Source: Schistocerca nitens (Eukaryota > Arthropoda > Insecta > Orthoptera > Acrididae). From it: a stretch of DNA of 64,000 bases. The position numbers and the translations under genes are program-made. How positions within the stretch are numbered: position 1 is the stretch's first letter; the number at the start of each line of letters is the position of its first letter. The notes beneath the pieces are model-generated. The model searched no databases, was not told where the DNA came from, and saw only the letters and a program-made list of their open reading frames with translations. This document shows positions 34,621 to 47,181 of the stretch, piece by piece. The stretch is taken from assembly GCF_023898315.1 (NCBI RefSeq), contig NC_064616.1, positions 295,542,934 to 295,606,933 of the forward strand. Direction: 5' to 3'.

Positions 34621-36506
34621 AGTCATGGCCATTTGGGCTTGACAATGTTGTAGATGTGACTATTATTTCACAAAGAGATTGTACTGATATATTTTATGTT
34701 TTATTACTATATACTGAGAGAGAGAATTTGTGTCTTCATTCGTAATTTAACTACAGAAATGTCTGCTTTCGACAAGAAAGATAACATTCATACAGACTGT
34801 TGGCTCAAGTTTTAATTTAATGTAGGTACATGTTAATTGCACTGATTAATAGAGAAAGTTTGTAAACAAGGATGTATACATTTCTCACTGAAAAAAGCAC
34901 AATTTGAAATTTAAGATCAACAAGATCTTGGGTGTACATGATATTGCCTATAGAATAGACATATATAATTATGTGAAGGTGGCAGTTCAATGGAGCTGCT
35001 CTTTAACTAAACAAGCAATGTGCCAAGCTAGAGAATAAGGAAAAAAATAGAGAGATGGTAGTTTCATTTCTGCTGCATATGCCAAAGGTAATTGTCTTTT
35101 TTGGTTGTTATTACTATTATCATTATTGTTATTTCAGAGATTTTATTTTATGTTACTAGTTTTTAGAGTATCTTAAAATATGATGTTATTGTACATGAAA
35201 TAGACATTTTTATATCCTTATAGTGAATTAAACTTATACATGAAGAGACAAGTCTCTTTGTTAGTAACAGCATGTTTATAAATATTTTGTATGGACATCC
35301 GTCCATCTCATACGGGGTGGGGGATGGTGGGTTTAAGGTAAATGAGAGGTATAGCGCAATGATGGAAAATCAGTTCTAGAAGTGTATGAGAATTCTGTAA
35401 CAAATGAAAACTCTGCACTCCAGATTCCAGTGTGACTGGAAGGGAGGGGGGTTAGAGTAGGCAAGTGCCGCTCTTTGCTCTTTGCAGCCCCCTCCCCCCA
35501 CCTTTGCAGATGCCTATGACTGTATCCATTTTCTGTGGATTTTTGACAAGCAGCATTTAACAATTTTGCCTCTGCTTGATATGCTTTGTGTCCATTTCAT
35601 TTACAATAATACTACATATAAGCTATAGTCTTTATGTTGGTGTTTTTGTTCATAATATTTATTGTAATGCACAAAATTGTATGCCTATCTCTGTTCAATC
35701 TTACTGCTGTTATTTAATGCTTCTAAAAGTGGCGATACTTTTTTTCCACTTTCTACTCAGGAATTCAAAACTACGTTTCTTACTAATGTTTTATCATTAT
35801 TGTTTATTGTTATACTGAACAACCCATGTAATAACTACCCTGATGGATTGCACAAAAAGGTTGTTTCCTTTTTGACATTCTTTAAACAAAAGGAGGACTG
35901 ATAATCTCTGCATAAATTATCTCCTTCTGCATCAATATTGTGCAGGAAATTTTCACTCTAGTAAATTATTTGATATGAACACAGTATGATTGCCTGTCAA
36001 TATTGTTATAGCTGAAATTAAATGCTCATCTGGTATGTGGAGACTTCTCAATCCATGAATAGATTTATTAAGTGGATGTGATACTTGTACTTTATTTACT
36101 CATTACTGTGTACTGTAAGGCTTACAAAGTACAGATGTAGCATAGAAAAACCAGTTGTAAATGATAACTGTTAACTGAAAACCATGTAGATTCATTGAGC
36201 AGTAGAGTGCTTGTTTTTATAAGTTTATCTTAATTTTATTTTTTTTTACTTTTCAGATACTGTAAAGTACACTATTTTAATATGACTGTTACTATGTAAT
36301 TTCATTAATTTTATAAGCCAGTGTGATGATTTTATTTTGCGAATGCTTATTTATGAACTCCAGTAACTGCAAATTAAGTGGAGTCTATACAGCTCTCTGC
36401 TGCCAACCAGAGACAAAGTGGTGATTGTTGCAGCTGTACTTTCAGCTACATTCCTTGTATATTCTACAGTTTATAATTGCATACATAGCTTATAATTGTG
36501 GTAGCC

Positions 36507-36509
<3 letters not shown>
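34621..36509. other. Downstream AT-rich flank, nothing recognised
   Basis: No coding segments or mobile elements identified. It could be extended 3' UTR or intergenic DNA. Confidence 0.5.

Positions 36510-36588
<79 letters not shown>
36510..36588. repeat. (CT)n(GT)n microsatellite
   Basis: CT dinucleotides to about 36545, then GT dinucleotides. Confidence 0.95.
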
Positions 36589-36590
<2 letters not shown>

Positions 36591-37269
36591 AGGGGAGCAT
36601 GGTGTTTCTAGAATTTCTGTGAAGTTTTTCTGAGAATACACAGAATGGATACCTATTAAAGAGAAATTTGATCTCAACTGTAAATATGTTGTTATTGTTT
36701 GTGCACTGTAAAATCTCCATTAATAAAGAAGTTCAGTGAGAAAAATAATGTGATAGTGAGATGATACAGTGTGGGGAACTATGTGTAAATGTAGGATATC
36801 TCCAGTGTTTTCAGTTACTGTAATAAAATATACATATTGAAGTACAAACTTGAAAGCTGTTTTTCTTCTATTATAATTGATATTATTTTTATTATGTGGA
36901 TATTCAATGCTAAATCTAAGAACATTGAACCTGAAATGAATTACCCATTCATTTAGTAAGCCAGTTAAGACCCTCAGCTGTTGCCTGTTCACATCCTCAC
37001 AGTGGCAAGTTGTGTACTTAGCTTTTTAGTTCAATTCTTAAATTTCATGCATGTTTTTTCTATTTAAGTGGCTTAATCTCATGTTTTTAACTGTAAGTGT
37101 AAATACAGGCAGCAGTTTTCTTTACTTCTGAATGGCCAGCTATATAGCTTATTAAGGCATCAGCGTCCATTGACAACATGTTGGGAATGTAGCAAGTTGC
37201 ATATCTATGTTTCTGTGTGCTTTTATAGTTTACTTCTTCAGTTATTCTTGCTAGGATGGGTAGGATGTG
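36589..37269. other. Intergenic, nothing recognised
   Basis: AT-rich sequence between the microsatellite and the LINE. Confidence 0.5.
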
Positions 37270-40200
37270 TGCATGCTGTTTGCAGATGCAGAAGCAGCTG
37301 GCCACAGTTCATGAACAGTTGAATGCACTTTTAGCTACACTCAGCTGCCTTCAGGTTGCTGTCTCATGATGTAGTGGTGGTGGAGAATCTGGCACGTTGG
37401 ATGGGACACCTCAGATGCTGCTAGTTTCACCTGCGGGCTCTACTACTGAGGCACCTTTTAATGTACATGTTGTAGTGGATCCACCCTCAAAGCAGTGTGA
37501 GTAGTCGATGATAATGAGTTCGCATTGCATGAGACGTAGGTCCAACATGGAAGCTGATCTTCTGGCCTCCCCTGTTTGCCCTGTGAGCTAGCAGGTGCCT
37601 ATTCCTTCAGTAGGGTCCAAACAGGTACACATGTGCAGAGATTGACTAGTATCAGGACCTCCAGCAGTAGATGTTGTATGGAACTTGGCTGAAAAGAAAG
37701 CCAACATGCTCTCGGTATGTCTGCTGGGGGGCCTCATCCAAGAAGTGGAGATGGTGTTGCCTGTGACTATTGAGCTTGCAGAGTGCAGTTGTCTGCAAGT
37801 CGTGGCTCACTTTGGTGTCAGTGACACTTGTCCCATGGGTTCTGAGGCCACGTCCTCGGTTCATACAGATGGCTGGCGGAGGTGGTGAAGGCTGCTGACC
37901 TCACATGCAGGGTGCAAGCAGAGCTCACAAAATGCAGCATTGTTCCCAGAGCTGATTGGGGTCCTTTAGTTTGGGACCTAGTGGGCGTCTCAACAAAAAG
38001 CTTCATCAACTTCATACGTCTTGGCTGCAGATTTGTGGACCTAAATTATCGACTGGGTAATTGTAGGACTCTCGTTGATAGGTCAGAGGTGCACTACACA
38101 AGGAAAGCAGCTACTCGGATAGCGGGACACTTGTGGAGTTCACATTGGGGTTTTGTAGCCTGGGTGATAGTTTGAGGTACTCTAATGAACACTTGCCAGT
38201 CGATATGCAGATAGCAAAATCACACTGTGTTCAGTGTGAAGACACTTTGACTGTCAAAATTTTATCAGTAAATTGTCGAAGCATTTGTAACAGATTTCCC
38301 AAATTAACTGCCACCCTTTAAAGTTCTCATGGTCACTTTATTCTTGGGAAGTGTACTGTTAGTAGCATGTAAATACCCATATCATGCAATGCTAGTTGGA
38401 GTTGACTTTAACCAACTTAGTATTGACTGGGATATCTATGGATTCATTGCAGGCGGTACAGACAGTCTTTCAAATTCCTTTTACCACATTTTCTGAAAAC
38501 TGTCTTGAGTAGCTATCTCAGCAGCACACATCCAGTGGAAATATCTTAGACCTTGTAGCTACAAACAGGCTGGACCTTATTGATGACAGCAGTATAAACA
38601 TGAGAATTAGTATCATGATTTTATCATAGCAGCTATGGCTATGACAGTTAATAAATCAGTCAAAGAAGGCTAGGAGAGTGTTTCTGCTAGTAAGAGCAGA
38701 TAAGCAGTTGTTAGCATCTCACTTAGACAATGAACTGGCAGTTTCAGTATGATGGACATAAAGGACTTATGGGCAAAGTTTCAGAGCGTAAATTGTGCTC
38801 TGGACATGTATGTGCCTAGTAAGTGGATTAAGGATGGAAAAGACCCAGCATGGTTTAACAGCTAAATTTGGGATATGCTGAGGAAGCAAAGACTGTTGCA
38901 CTCTTTATTCAAAAGAGAATGTGAAAATGATAACAGTCAAAGGTTAGTAGAGACTCATGCGACTGTGAAAAGATCTATCCATGAAGCATACAACAACTGA
39001 ACAACTGCCACCGTCATAACTTAGCTAAAGATCTGGCTGAGAACCTGAAAAAATTCTGGTTCTATGTAAAATCGCTAAGTGGGTCGAAGGCTTCCAACTA
39101 GTTGGTCATTGATCAACCTGGCAAGGCAATAGAAGATAGCAAAAGGAAAGCTAAAATTTTAAATTTTGCATTTAAGAAATTGTTCACACAGTAGAATCAT
39201 ACAAACATACCACCATTTCACCATCGTACAATTGAAAGAGTTGGGAAAAAAATAATAATTTGCCAGGTCTGGATGGAATCCCAATTCAGTTTTGCAAAGA
39301 GTACTGTATGGCATTGGCCCCTTACTTAGCTTTCAATTACCTCAAAAATCTCACCCAGCCCAAAGTCTCAAGTGACTGGAAAAAAAGCGCAGGTGACACT
39401 TGTATAGAAGAAGGGTAAAAGAATAGATCTGCTAAATTGCAGACCAATATCCTTAATACCAGTTTGCTGCAGAATTCTTGAATGTATTCTGAGTTTGAAT
39501 ATAATAAATTTCCTAGAGATTGAAAACCTTACATCCATGAATCGCCACGCTTTTAGAAAGCAACAGTTGAGTAAAATTCAGCTTGCATATATTCTCACAT
39601 GATATACTGTGAATTACGGATGAAGCAGGCAGATTCCATATTTCTAGATTTCCAAAACCCATTTTCCATGGTGTCTCATTGCAGACTGTTAACAAAGGTA
39701 CAAGCATGTGAAATGGGTTCCCAGTTATGTGAGCGGCTCAAAGTCTTCGTAACTCATAGAACGCAATATGTCATCAGAGACAGGGTATCATCCATCGTGC
39801 CCAGGGAAATGTGAAAGGATTGCTATTATTTTCTGTATACATAAATGATCTGATGGACAGGGTGGACAGCAATCTGGTTGTTTGTTGATGATTTTGTGGT
39901 GTATGGGAAGGTGTCGAAGTTAAGTGACTGTGGGAGAGCACAAGACGACTTGGACAAAATCTTTAGTTGGTGCAATAAATGTCAGCTAGCTCTAAATGTA
40001 GAAAAATGTAAGTTAATGTAGATGACAAGATAAACAACCCTGTAATGTTAGGATACAGCATACTGCTCGACAAAATCATGTTGTTTAAATATATGACCGA
40101 GACATTGCAAAGCAATATGAAATGGAATGACATATGAGGATTGTGGTAGGGAAGGTGAATGGTCGACTTTGGTTTATTGGGAGAATTTTGGGTAAGTGTA

Positions 40201-40705
40201 GTTCATCAGTAAACGTGGCCACGTATAGAATGCTAGTGTGACCTATTCTTGAGTACTGCTTGAGTGTTAGGGTTGTGCACCAAGTTGGATTAAAAGGAAA
40301 ACATTGAAGCACTTCAGAGGTGAGCTACAAAATTTGTTACTGGTAGGTTTGAGCAACATGAAAGTATTATGGTGATGGTTCAGGAACTCAAATATGACAC
40401 GCCTGGAGGGAAGGCAATAGTGTTCTTTTCAAGGAACGCTACTGAGGAGGTTTAGAGAACCAACATTAGGAACAGGCTACTGCATGATTCCACTGCTGCC
40501 AACATACATTTTGCATAAGAACTGCAAAGATAAGATACAAGAAATTATGGATTGTACATAAGTATATAGGTAGTGGCTTTTCCCTTGCTCTATTTGCAAG
40601 TAGAACAGGAAATGGAATGACTAGTAGTGGTACAGGATACTGTCTGCCATGCACCATATGATAGCTTGCATAGTATGTATGTCGATGTAGATGCAAATGA
40701 AGTGA
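37270..40705 (+). mobile_element. Decayed LINE (Jockey/CR1-like), plus strand
   Basis: An ORF1-like segment (37270-38180) is followed by endonuclease traces (ILSVNCRSICNR near 38260; ILDLVATNRLDLID near 38560) and by RT motifs. The RT motifs are the AYNN segment near 38990, PGLDGIPIQFCKEY near 39260-39300, and LLNYRPISLIPVCC near 39430-39470. RT core motifs then decay past 39850. The 3' end carries GATGTA-like repeats (about 40680-40700). Many frameshifts and stops make it a pseudogene. No TSD was found. Clade assignment is tentative. Confidence 0.7.
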
Positions 40706-41142
40706 CTGGAATACAAGTGTGAGTGAAGCAAAATAAATTTATTACAGTATTTTAAAATAAAAAAAATGCATTTTGGTTTAATACTGTACACGAGCAAAAT
40801 TGTAAAGCAGATTTCAGCTAGTGGGTATTTCTCTGCTTGCAGTGTGTGACATGTAAAAGAAGGAGCATTGTTATGTTGAATAGCTAGAAAAGTATCTCTA
40901 TGAAAAAGGGAAATTATTACATATGTGACTCAACAACATGGGTAAAAGGGAAGTTCGAGCAGTTATTAAAAGTTTTCAAGATTAGTCATTAGATTGAGAG
41001 TTTTGTCAAGGAGTTTAATGAGAGACTTCAACAATTCTGTCACAGTTGCACACGCTTCACATTTTCCTTAACTCTAAATCTATGGTTTACACATGATACT
41101 TGAGAAGCATAGCACACACAGAATACGGACAGAGACTATTTA
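40706..41142. other. Intergenic, nothing recognised
   Basis: AT-rich spacer between two mobile elements. Confidence 0.5.
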
Positions 41143-42468
41143 CAAGGATCGTTCAATAAGTAATGCCCCACATTTTTTCCTCAGATCATATTTATTGTTA
41201 AGAGTCAGAATTTGGTGACAATATGTCTTGTCCATCTCCTACTTTTCTGCATAGTCTCCATCACGTTCTATGGCCGTATGCCAACGTTGTGGAACAGTAT
41301 GTATTCCCTGCTGGTGAAAGTTCTTGTCCCGTAGGTGTAGCCATGTTTTCACTGTATGAATGACAGTCTCATCATCTTCAAAGTGTATTACTGTAAAGAA
41401 TCTGTAAGGGTCCCAAAGAGATGGAAGTCCAAGGGTGCCAGGTCTGGACTGTAAGATGGATGAGGCAACGATGCCCAACCCAATTTGGCGATGTGTTCCC
41501 GGGTTCTCACAACTTGTATATGAGCATGCATTATCATGTTGGAGCAAGATTTCTGCTGGATTCTCATCCGATTGTACACATCAAAAATGTTTCTTCAGTT
41601 TATTCAGTCTTCACGTATGCCTCTCAATTGATGGTTGACCCTCTTGGAATTACATCCACGAGAATGATGCCATCACAATCCCAGAAGATTGTGAGCATGA
41701 CTTTTTCAGCAGAGGGGGTTGTCTTGAATTTCTTATTTTGTGGTGAATGAGGATGATGCCACCCCATGGACTGCTTTTTTGTTTCCAGTGCAAAGTGGTG
41801 CATCCAGCTTTCATCCCCCATAATGGTCCGTGATGGAAAGGCCTCTCCATCAGTCTCAAAATCCTCTAATAATTCGGGTGAAATAGCCTTTCTTTGAATC
41901 TTGTGGGCTACTTTGAGCATTTGTGGAACCAATTGTGAGCAACTCTTTGAATATCTGAGAGTCTCGATTATTGCAGACGCACTTCCAATGCTGACTGACA
42001 ACTGTAGATCCAATTGTCGAGTCGTGATGTGCTGGTTGGCATGAATAGTAGCATCCATACAATTCAGCATGTGGAGCAGTGGCTGTGACAGGACATTCCA
42101 AGCGTGGATGATCATGGACCTCTGTTTCTGCATTGCCTGAGGCTGTAACTTTCTTTACCCATCGCCCAACTGTACTCCTATCAACTGCAGCATTGCCATA
42201 CACTGGACACTAATGTTTATGGATGTTTACCATGGTTTCTTTTTCTGCACATAAGAATTCAATAACAGCATACCACTTGTAACGTGAGTCATATGTAGAC
42301 ACCATTTTGATGCTGTACTACGGCTCTGCCATCTGTCAAAACAGTTCAAAACTTCACCAGCACACAGAACAAACATCTTACATGAAGCACCAACAAGGAT
42401 GTTTGTCTGTATATATTAAAGGCTTTTTATTTTAAAAAATGGGGGCATTACTTATTGAACAACCCTCG
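41143..42468 (-). mobile_element. Mariner transposon, degenerate
   Basis: Length 1.33 kb is normal for mariner. The inverted ends share GTTCAATAAGTAATGCCCC: the left starts at 41143 next to TA, and the right, read inward, starts CGAGGGTTGTTC at 42468. Minus-strand pieces read from the helix-turn-helix (42203) through TGDES-like MGDESWMHHF near 41824 to SPDLAPLDFHLFG near 41420. These are the mariner catalytic landmarks (DD34D class). At least one frameshift near 41650 and a damaged second catalytic block make it inactive. Confidence 0.9.
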
Positions 42469-43227
42469 TGTTTATATAAATCAGCTCCCAGAAATGATCT
42501 GAGGCTTGAAGGCATTCACTGTTTTGTCTATTAGGTAATTTGTGAATGACTCTATTGTAGATGTAGTGGTAAGACATCAGTAATAAGTCATAGTTTTAAT
42601 AATTGCTGATGATAAATTTATTCAAAATGATAACAAAAACCGTGAAATCCTCAGCTTTACCTGTAAATTATAATGGAAAATTAGGTTGACTATCGAGTAA
42701 GAATAGTCAGTTCATCCTAATAAAAATTTGTAGATTTAATTAAAATGAAGTTTTATTGAAATGTAAACCAATGTGGTTACAATTATTGCTAATTCTATGG
42801 CAAAATTCACAATTAAACACTCTGTTATTTGGCATTTGTAAACTACAGTCATGAAAGGCTCCATATATGAATTCAGCACAATTATACATAAGTTCAGCAA
42901 ACATTTAACAACTACAGAATGCAGTTTTTTAATTTGACTTCTGTAAAAAAATATGACTTTGTGGTATGTGGTAAAGAATAATTTTTATGAATAATTTTAA
43001 CATTATCTTGAAATAGTCTCCAAGAGTACTGTTTTACTGATGCCATTTGCTAGTTACTGATATAATTCAGAAAGACAGGAAATTTTTCTCTTAGTACATT
43101 ACATAAAGTGCTGCTCTTGTCTGCAAGATGATGGTGGATCTACATCTTAGGCTGCATTACTGAACAGCCACATCTAATCATTTTCCATCTTCCAGAATGA
43201 ATCTTTCAGTCTTTAGCAGAGTTTCTT
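42469..43227. other. Intergenic, nothing recognised
   Basis: AT-rich and featureless by eye. Confidence 0.5.
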
Positions 43228-43390
43228 TTGAAACTTGCTAGCAGATTAGAATTGTGTGCTAGGATGGGACAAGAAGCCAGAACCCTTCTGCAGGAAATTC
43301 TATTTTGTACTGAGCTATCCAGGAATGTGAAAGGCAAGATTCGAGTTCCCAGCACAGTTTTTCATAAGAGGTGGAGCCCCTCCACACCCA
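43228..43390 (-). repeat. Degenerate fragment of the fold-back repeat
   Basis: GAAACTTGCTAGCAGATTAG near 43231 corresponds to the border GAAACTTCCTGGCAGATTAA of the cluster at 10.5 kb. tRNA-like remains follow. Confidence 0.5.
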
Positions 43391-44361
43391 TACTGGCATG
43401 ATGTCCAACTCAAAAGGTCTACTGCCATCTCTGCATAAGGATTAGTTTTCACTAAAGTGAGGTGTCGCAGGATGTGAGTACTGCAATGTTTGCGTACGTC
43501 TGGTTAAGGTTAACCATTAATACACACGCATCTGCAGATAGATTGGGTATAAGGTTGAACGAAGCGTAGTGGTTTGAAGGGCAGAGGAAAAAAAGTGACA
43601 AGGCAAGAGCCAAGGGAAAAAAGACCTCTGCGATAGTTAGGTCGGGTAGTAAGAGTGGTAGTGGATGTCTTGCTGCTTGCGACAGGTCATTCAAGGGTAG
43701 GCTTTGTTAGTAGTGGGTATCATGCATGTCGATACCTTTGACATTGTGTGGTGCTGTTACTCGGCAGTTGCCACTGGGTGCCAGTGTTGATCTCTCAGTC
43801 AGTGTCAGCATACCTGTAACAGTTAGATTCATCATTGTTTTGTGTCCAATAGGTCATATATCAGATGCACAGTGTAGGGTGATGTTGGTGATTTGTTTGT
43901 GCGTCAGTGAGCGAGCTCGGCGGCTTACCTGCTGTAGCCTGTTGGTCAACTTTAATAGCAGCTGGTATTTCCAGTCAACGTTGCTGATATTGATATGCTG
44001 GGGCTTGCCGATGGTTATACCATAGCTAGTAGTGTCGGATAGCTTTATGTTCCTCTTTATTTTAAGGGAAAGTCTTGGATGGAAATAAACTGCAGCCTCG
44101 ACCGCATCTCAGATGAAATTTTATGTGGCAGATAGACATACAAAATTAAATGTAATTACTTGATTCTCCTACAGAGGATTAAAATACATAAACACACATA
44201 TTCTTCTGCCACTCCACATGATTACTTTTTATGTTACACTAGGCATAAAATCCATTAAACTTGCTTAGAATAAGACGATACTGCCACAAGCTGCCTGCAG
44301 TGTGGCATAGTATGCCAGCCAGTGACGGTAATTGCTGTACTATTTCATGCAGCACAACTTG
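43391..44361. other. Unassigned, moderately GC-richer region
   Basis: Positions 43440-44040 differ in composition from the AT-rich surroundings and may be an old transposon, but no terminal repeats or protein motifs were recognised. Confidence 0.4.
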
Positions 44362-44606
44362 CGTCATGATGTTTGTGAAATAAAAAGCTAACAGCCTATT
44401 TTGTTAGGGATGTCTGAATCTCCACTACTCATTTGACATAAGGCACTTTATGTTTAAGAAGGCACATCCAGCCAAGAGTTTCAGAAAACAGAACTCTCTT
44501 TCATTGACCTTTACTGCCAAATGAAAGGAAGGAATGAAGTGTAGACTTTAATGTTTCATCAGTGTTGAGGTTTTTACATGTGGACTACTAGCTTTATTGA
44601 ACAAGC
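44362..44606 (-). repeat. Left arm of inverted repeat flanking the gypsy remnant
   Basis: Read in reverse it starts CAATAAAGCTAGTAGTCCAC and follows 48344-48585 for about 230 bp at about 75-80% identity. Confidence 0.7.
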
Positions 44607-44909
44607 AACAAAAATATTGTCACATTGGAACCTGAGTCAACTCCAAATCTGAAAGCCGGGTCGTCAATGAAGTACAACACTTAGCAGTGAAAGTACATTT
44701 CTTACAAATGCCAATGTACAGCCAGAACAGAACAGAACTTCTGGATGGAGAATGCTGCTATTTATACACAAACTGAGTATTCCAGAATATACAAACATAA
44801 GATATTTTGAGAACGGTAAATACCAAATAACAAATAATTGATGGTGGTCAGGTTTAAACTGGCGACCCATAGCATGCCGTCCTCACTGCATGCAACACAA
44901 CTCATAACA
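44579..44909 (-). repeat. Candidate gypsy 3' LTR
   Basis: On the minus strand this block begins TGTTATGAG, has a TATA-like GTGTATAAATAGC (44755-44771 in reverse), and ends after a TTCAATAAAG poly(A) signal near 44600. It lies just past the end of the gypsy pol remnant, where a 3' LTR is expected. No second LTR is present, and its end overlaps the inverted-repeat arm, so the borders are uncertain. Confidence 0.35.
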
Positions 44910-45111
44910 TTGCTCTCTCTCCTGGAGAAACAGCGACTTCCTGTTTCAGAATTCATTGGAGCTGACTACAGCACCCTGTATCTAGATCTTGTCAATGGTC
45001 TCCTGTGTGGCAGCACTGGCAGATCCTTGCATTCTGGTTGCATTGTCATATCCTCTTCACTATGTGAGTATTGTAGGTTGCACATCCCATCAAAGCTTTG
45101 CAGCTGTCAAG

Positions 45112-45144
45112 CTTGTCCTTGTCCTTGTCCTTGTCCTTGTCCTT
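45112..45144. repeat. (TTGTCC)n hexamer tract encoding Lys-Asp repeats
   Basis: About 5.5 copies of TTGTCC. In the minus-strand reading of the gypsy C-terminal tail it encodes alternating Lys-Asp, so expansion would stay in frame. Confidence 0.9.
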
Positions 45145-45620
45145 GAATGAGATGCCCCCATTGTGAATCTGTAAATCATGACAGTAATAGGACTTCACAG
45201 AGAGGAGATAAACAACATCTCTGTACTTTTGTCTTCTTGATGAAGGGTCATAATCCTCAACATCGTATGTGACATCTGACATGTGATGGAGGATATCGTA
45301 TGGCCAAAGTAACACTTTAATAACTTTTCTTTACTCCCACCTTCCACACAGGTGTAAAAATCCATACCAAGCCTCCCAGGCTGTTTTTCACTGGCTGTGA
45401 GTGGCATTAATAGCACTCTTGAGCTTTTTCCTGGACGTCCAGGGTCTGTACACAAGTCAACTGTCTTGCTTCTTCAGTCATGGTGATTAGATGTGTAGTG
45501 TAGTCATCCTGAGTATTGTCCAGTTGAAACAGGAACAGTGTATCCATTACCAGTTTGGCCTTGCGACTGTGGAGCAGAAAGAAAGGTGTGAAGCCTATAG
45601 TGTCTCACATCACTGTGTTA

Positions 45621-46397
45621 TACAGGGTGTTACAAAAAGGTACGGCCAAACTTTCAGGAAACATTCCTCACACACAAAGAAAGAAAATATGTTATGTGGA
45701 CATGTGTCTGGAAACGCTTACTTTCCATGTTAGAGCTCATTTTATTACTTCTCTTCAAATCACATTAATCATGGACTGGAAACACACAGCAACAGAACAT
45801 ACCAGTGTGACTTCAAACACTTTGTTACAGGAAATGTTCAAAATGTCCTCCGTTAGCGAGGATACGTGCATCCACCCTCCATCGCATGGAATCCCTGATG
45901 CGCTGATGCAGCCCTGGAGAATGGCGTATTGTATCACAGCCGTCCACAATACGAGCACGAAGAGTCTCTACATTTGGTACCGGGGTTGCGTAGACAAGGG
46001 CTTTCAAATGCCTCCATAAATGAAAGTCAAAAGGGTTGAGGTCAGGAGAGCATGGAGGCCATGGAATTGGTCCGCCTCTACCAATCCATCGGTCACCGAA
46101 TCTGTTGTTGAGAAGTGTACGAACACTTCGACTGAAATGTGCAGGAGCTCCATCGTGCATGAACTACATGTTGTGTCATACTTGTAAAGGCACATGTTCC
46201 AGCAGCACAGGTAGAGTATCCCGTATGAAATCATGGTGGTGAATCGAGGAAGTACAGTACATACTGACGAAACTAAAATGAGCTCTAACATGGAAATTAA
46301 GCGTTTCCGGACACATGTCCTCATAACATCTTTTCTTTATTTGTGTGTGAGGAATGTTTTCTGAACGTTTGGCCATACCTTTTTGTAACACCCTGTA
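45621..46397 (-). mobile_element. Mariner-like element with long inverted ends, internally deleted
   Basis: Both ends begin TACAGGGTGTTACAAAAAGG and stay about 90% identical for about 127 bp in inverted orientation. TA flanks both sides (45619-45620, 46398-46399). The interior encodes on the minus strand only a transposase C-terminus (45825-46160): HDGAPAHFS and CSPDLNPFDFHLW, with the second and third catalytic Asp blocks. The N-terminal half is missing, so it is non-autonomous. It is inserted in the gypsy remnant. Confidence 0.9.
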
Positions 46398-46925
46398 TAC
46401 AAACATCAAGATGGGCAGTATTGTATCCTAATCTCTCTGTTCGACATCAACATACATTAAGAGTATACCTGCTGTCTTATTAAACCATTTATGAGGCCAT
46501 TCATCTGTGAGTGGTAGGCAGTTGTCATTCTGTGGCTGATGTAATGTTAAATTACCTCTGATACTAGTCTTGATTGAAAAAAGTTTCTACGATGAGGTAT
46601 CATCACACAGGGTGCTCTGTGCTTCAAAATGATGCCTTCTATGAGGAAATTTGCAATTTTTACAGCTTCAGCAGCTGGAACAGCTTTGGTGACAGCATAG
46701 TGGGTAAGATAGTGCAGACTGTTATTGATTGATTTCCATTTGTTAACTTCAGGAACCTCCCCAATAAGTCGATTCCAATTCGTAAGAATGGTACTGCTGC
46801 TAGCAGGATTGGTACCAGGTGCCCCAGAGGCAACTGCAGGATATGCTCCTTTTGCTGGCATTCCTTACTTTAGCTCACATAGTGTCTAACTGATTGCTAG
46901 AGATCTAGTCAGTAATACCTGCGTC

Positions 46926-46992
46926 TGATTCTGTGTTGTCATGGTCCGTGCAGGTCCCCCCGTCGGAGGAGGTTCGAGTCCTCTCTCGAGCA

Positions 46993-47055
<63 letters not shown>

Positions 47056-47181
47056 TCCATAGTGTAAGTTAGTTTAAGTTAGATTAAGCAGTGTGTAGTC
47101 TTAGGGACCAATGACCTCAGCAGTTTGGTCCCATAAGACCTTACCACAAATTTAAAAAAAAATTTCTTTTTGATTCTGTGT
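46926..47181 (+). mobile_element. tRNA-derived SINE with internal (GT)n and 11-bp TSD
   Basis: The element 46937-47170 is flanked by TGATTCTGTGT at 46926-46936 and 47171-47181. It has a B-box-like GAGGTTCGAGTCCTC near 46970, a (GT)n tract (about 46993-47053), and a 3' core ATGACCTCAGCAGTTTGGTC followed by an A-rich tail. It is nested in the gypsy integrase region. Confidence 0.85.

Noticed and set aside
44579..44606. AATAAAG here and at 48345 as paired LTR poly(A) signals
   Set aside because: The two surrounding copies are inverted, not direct, so they cannot be the two LTRs of one element.
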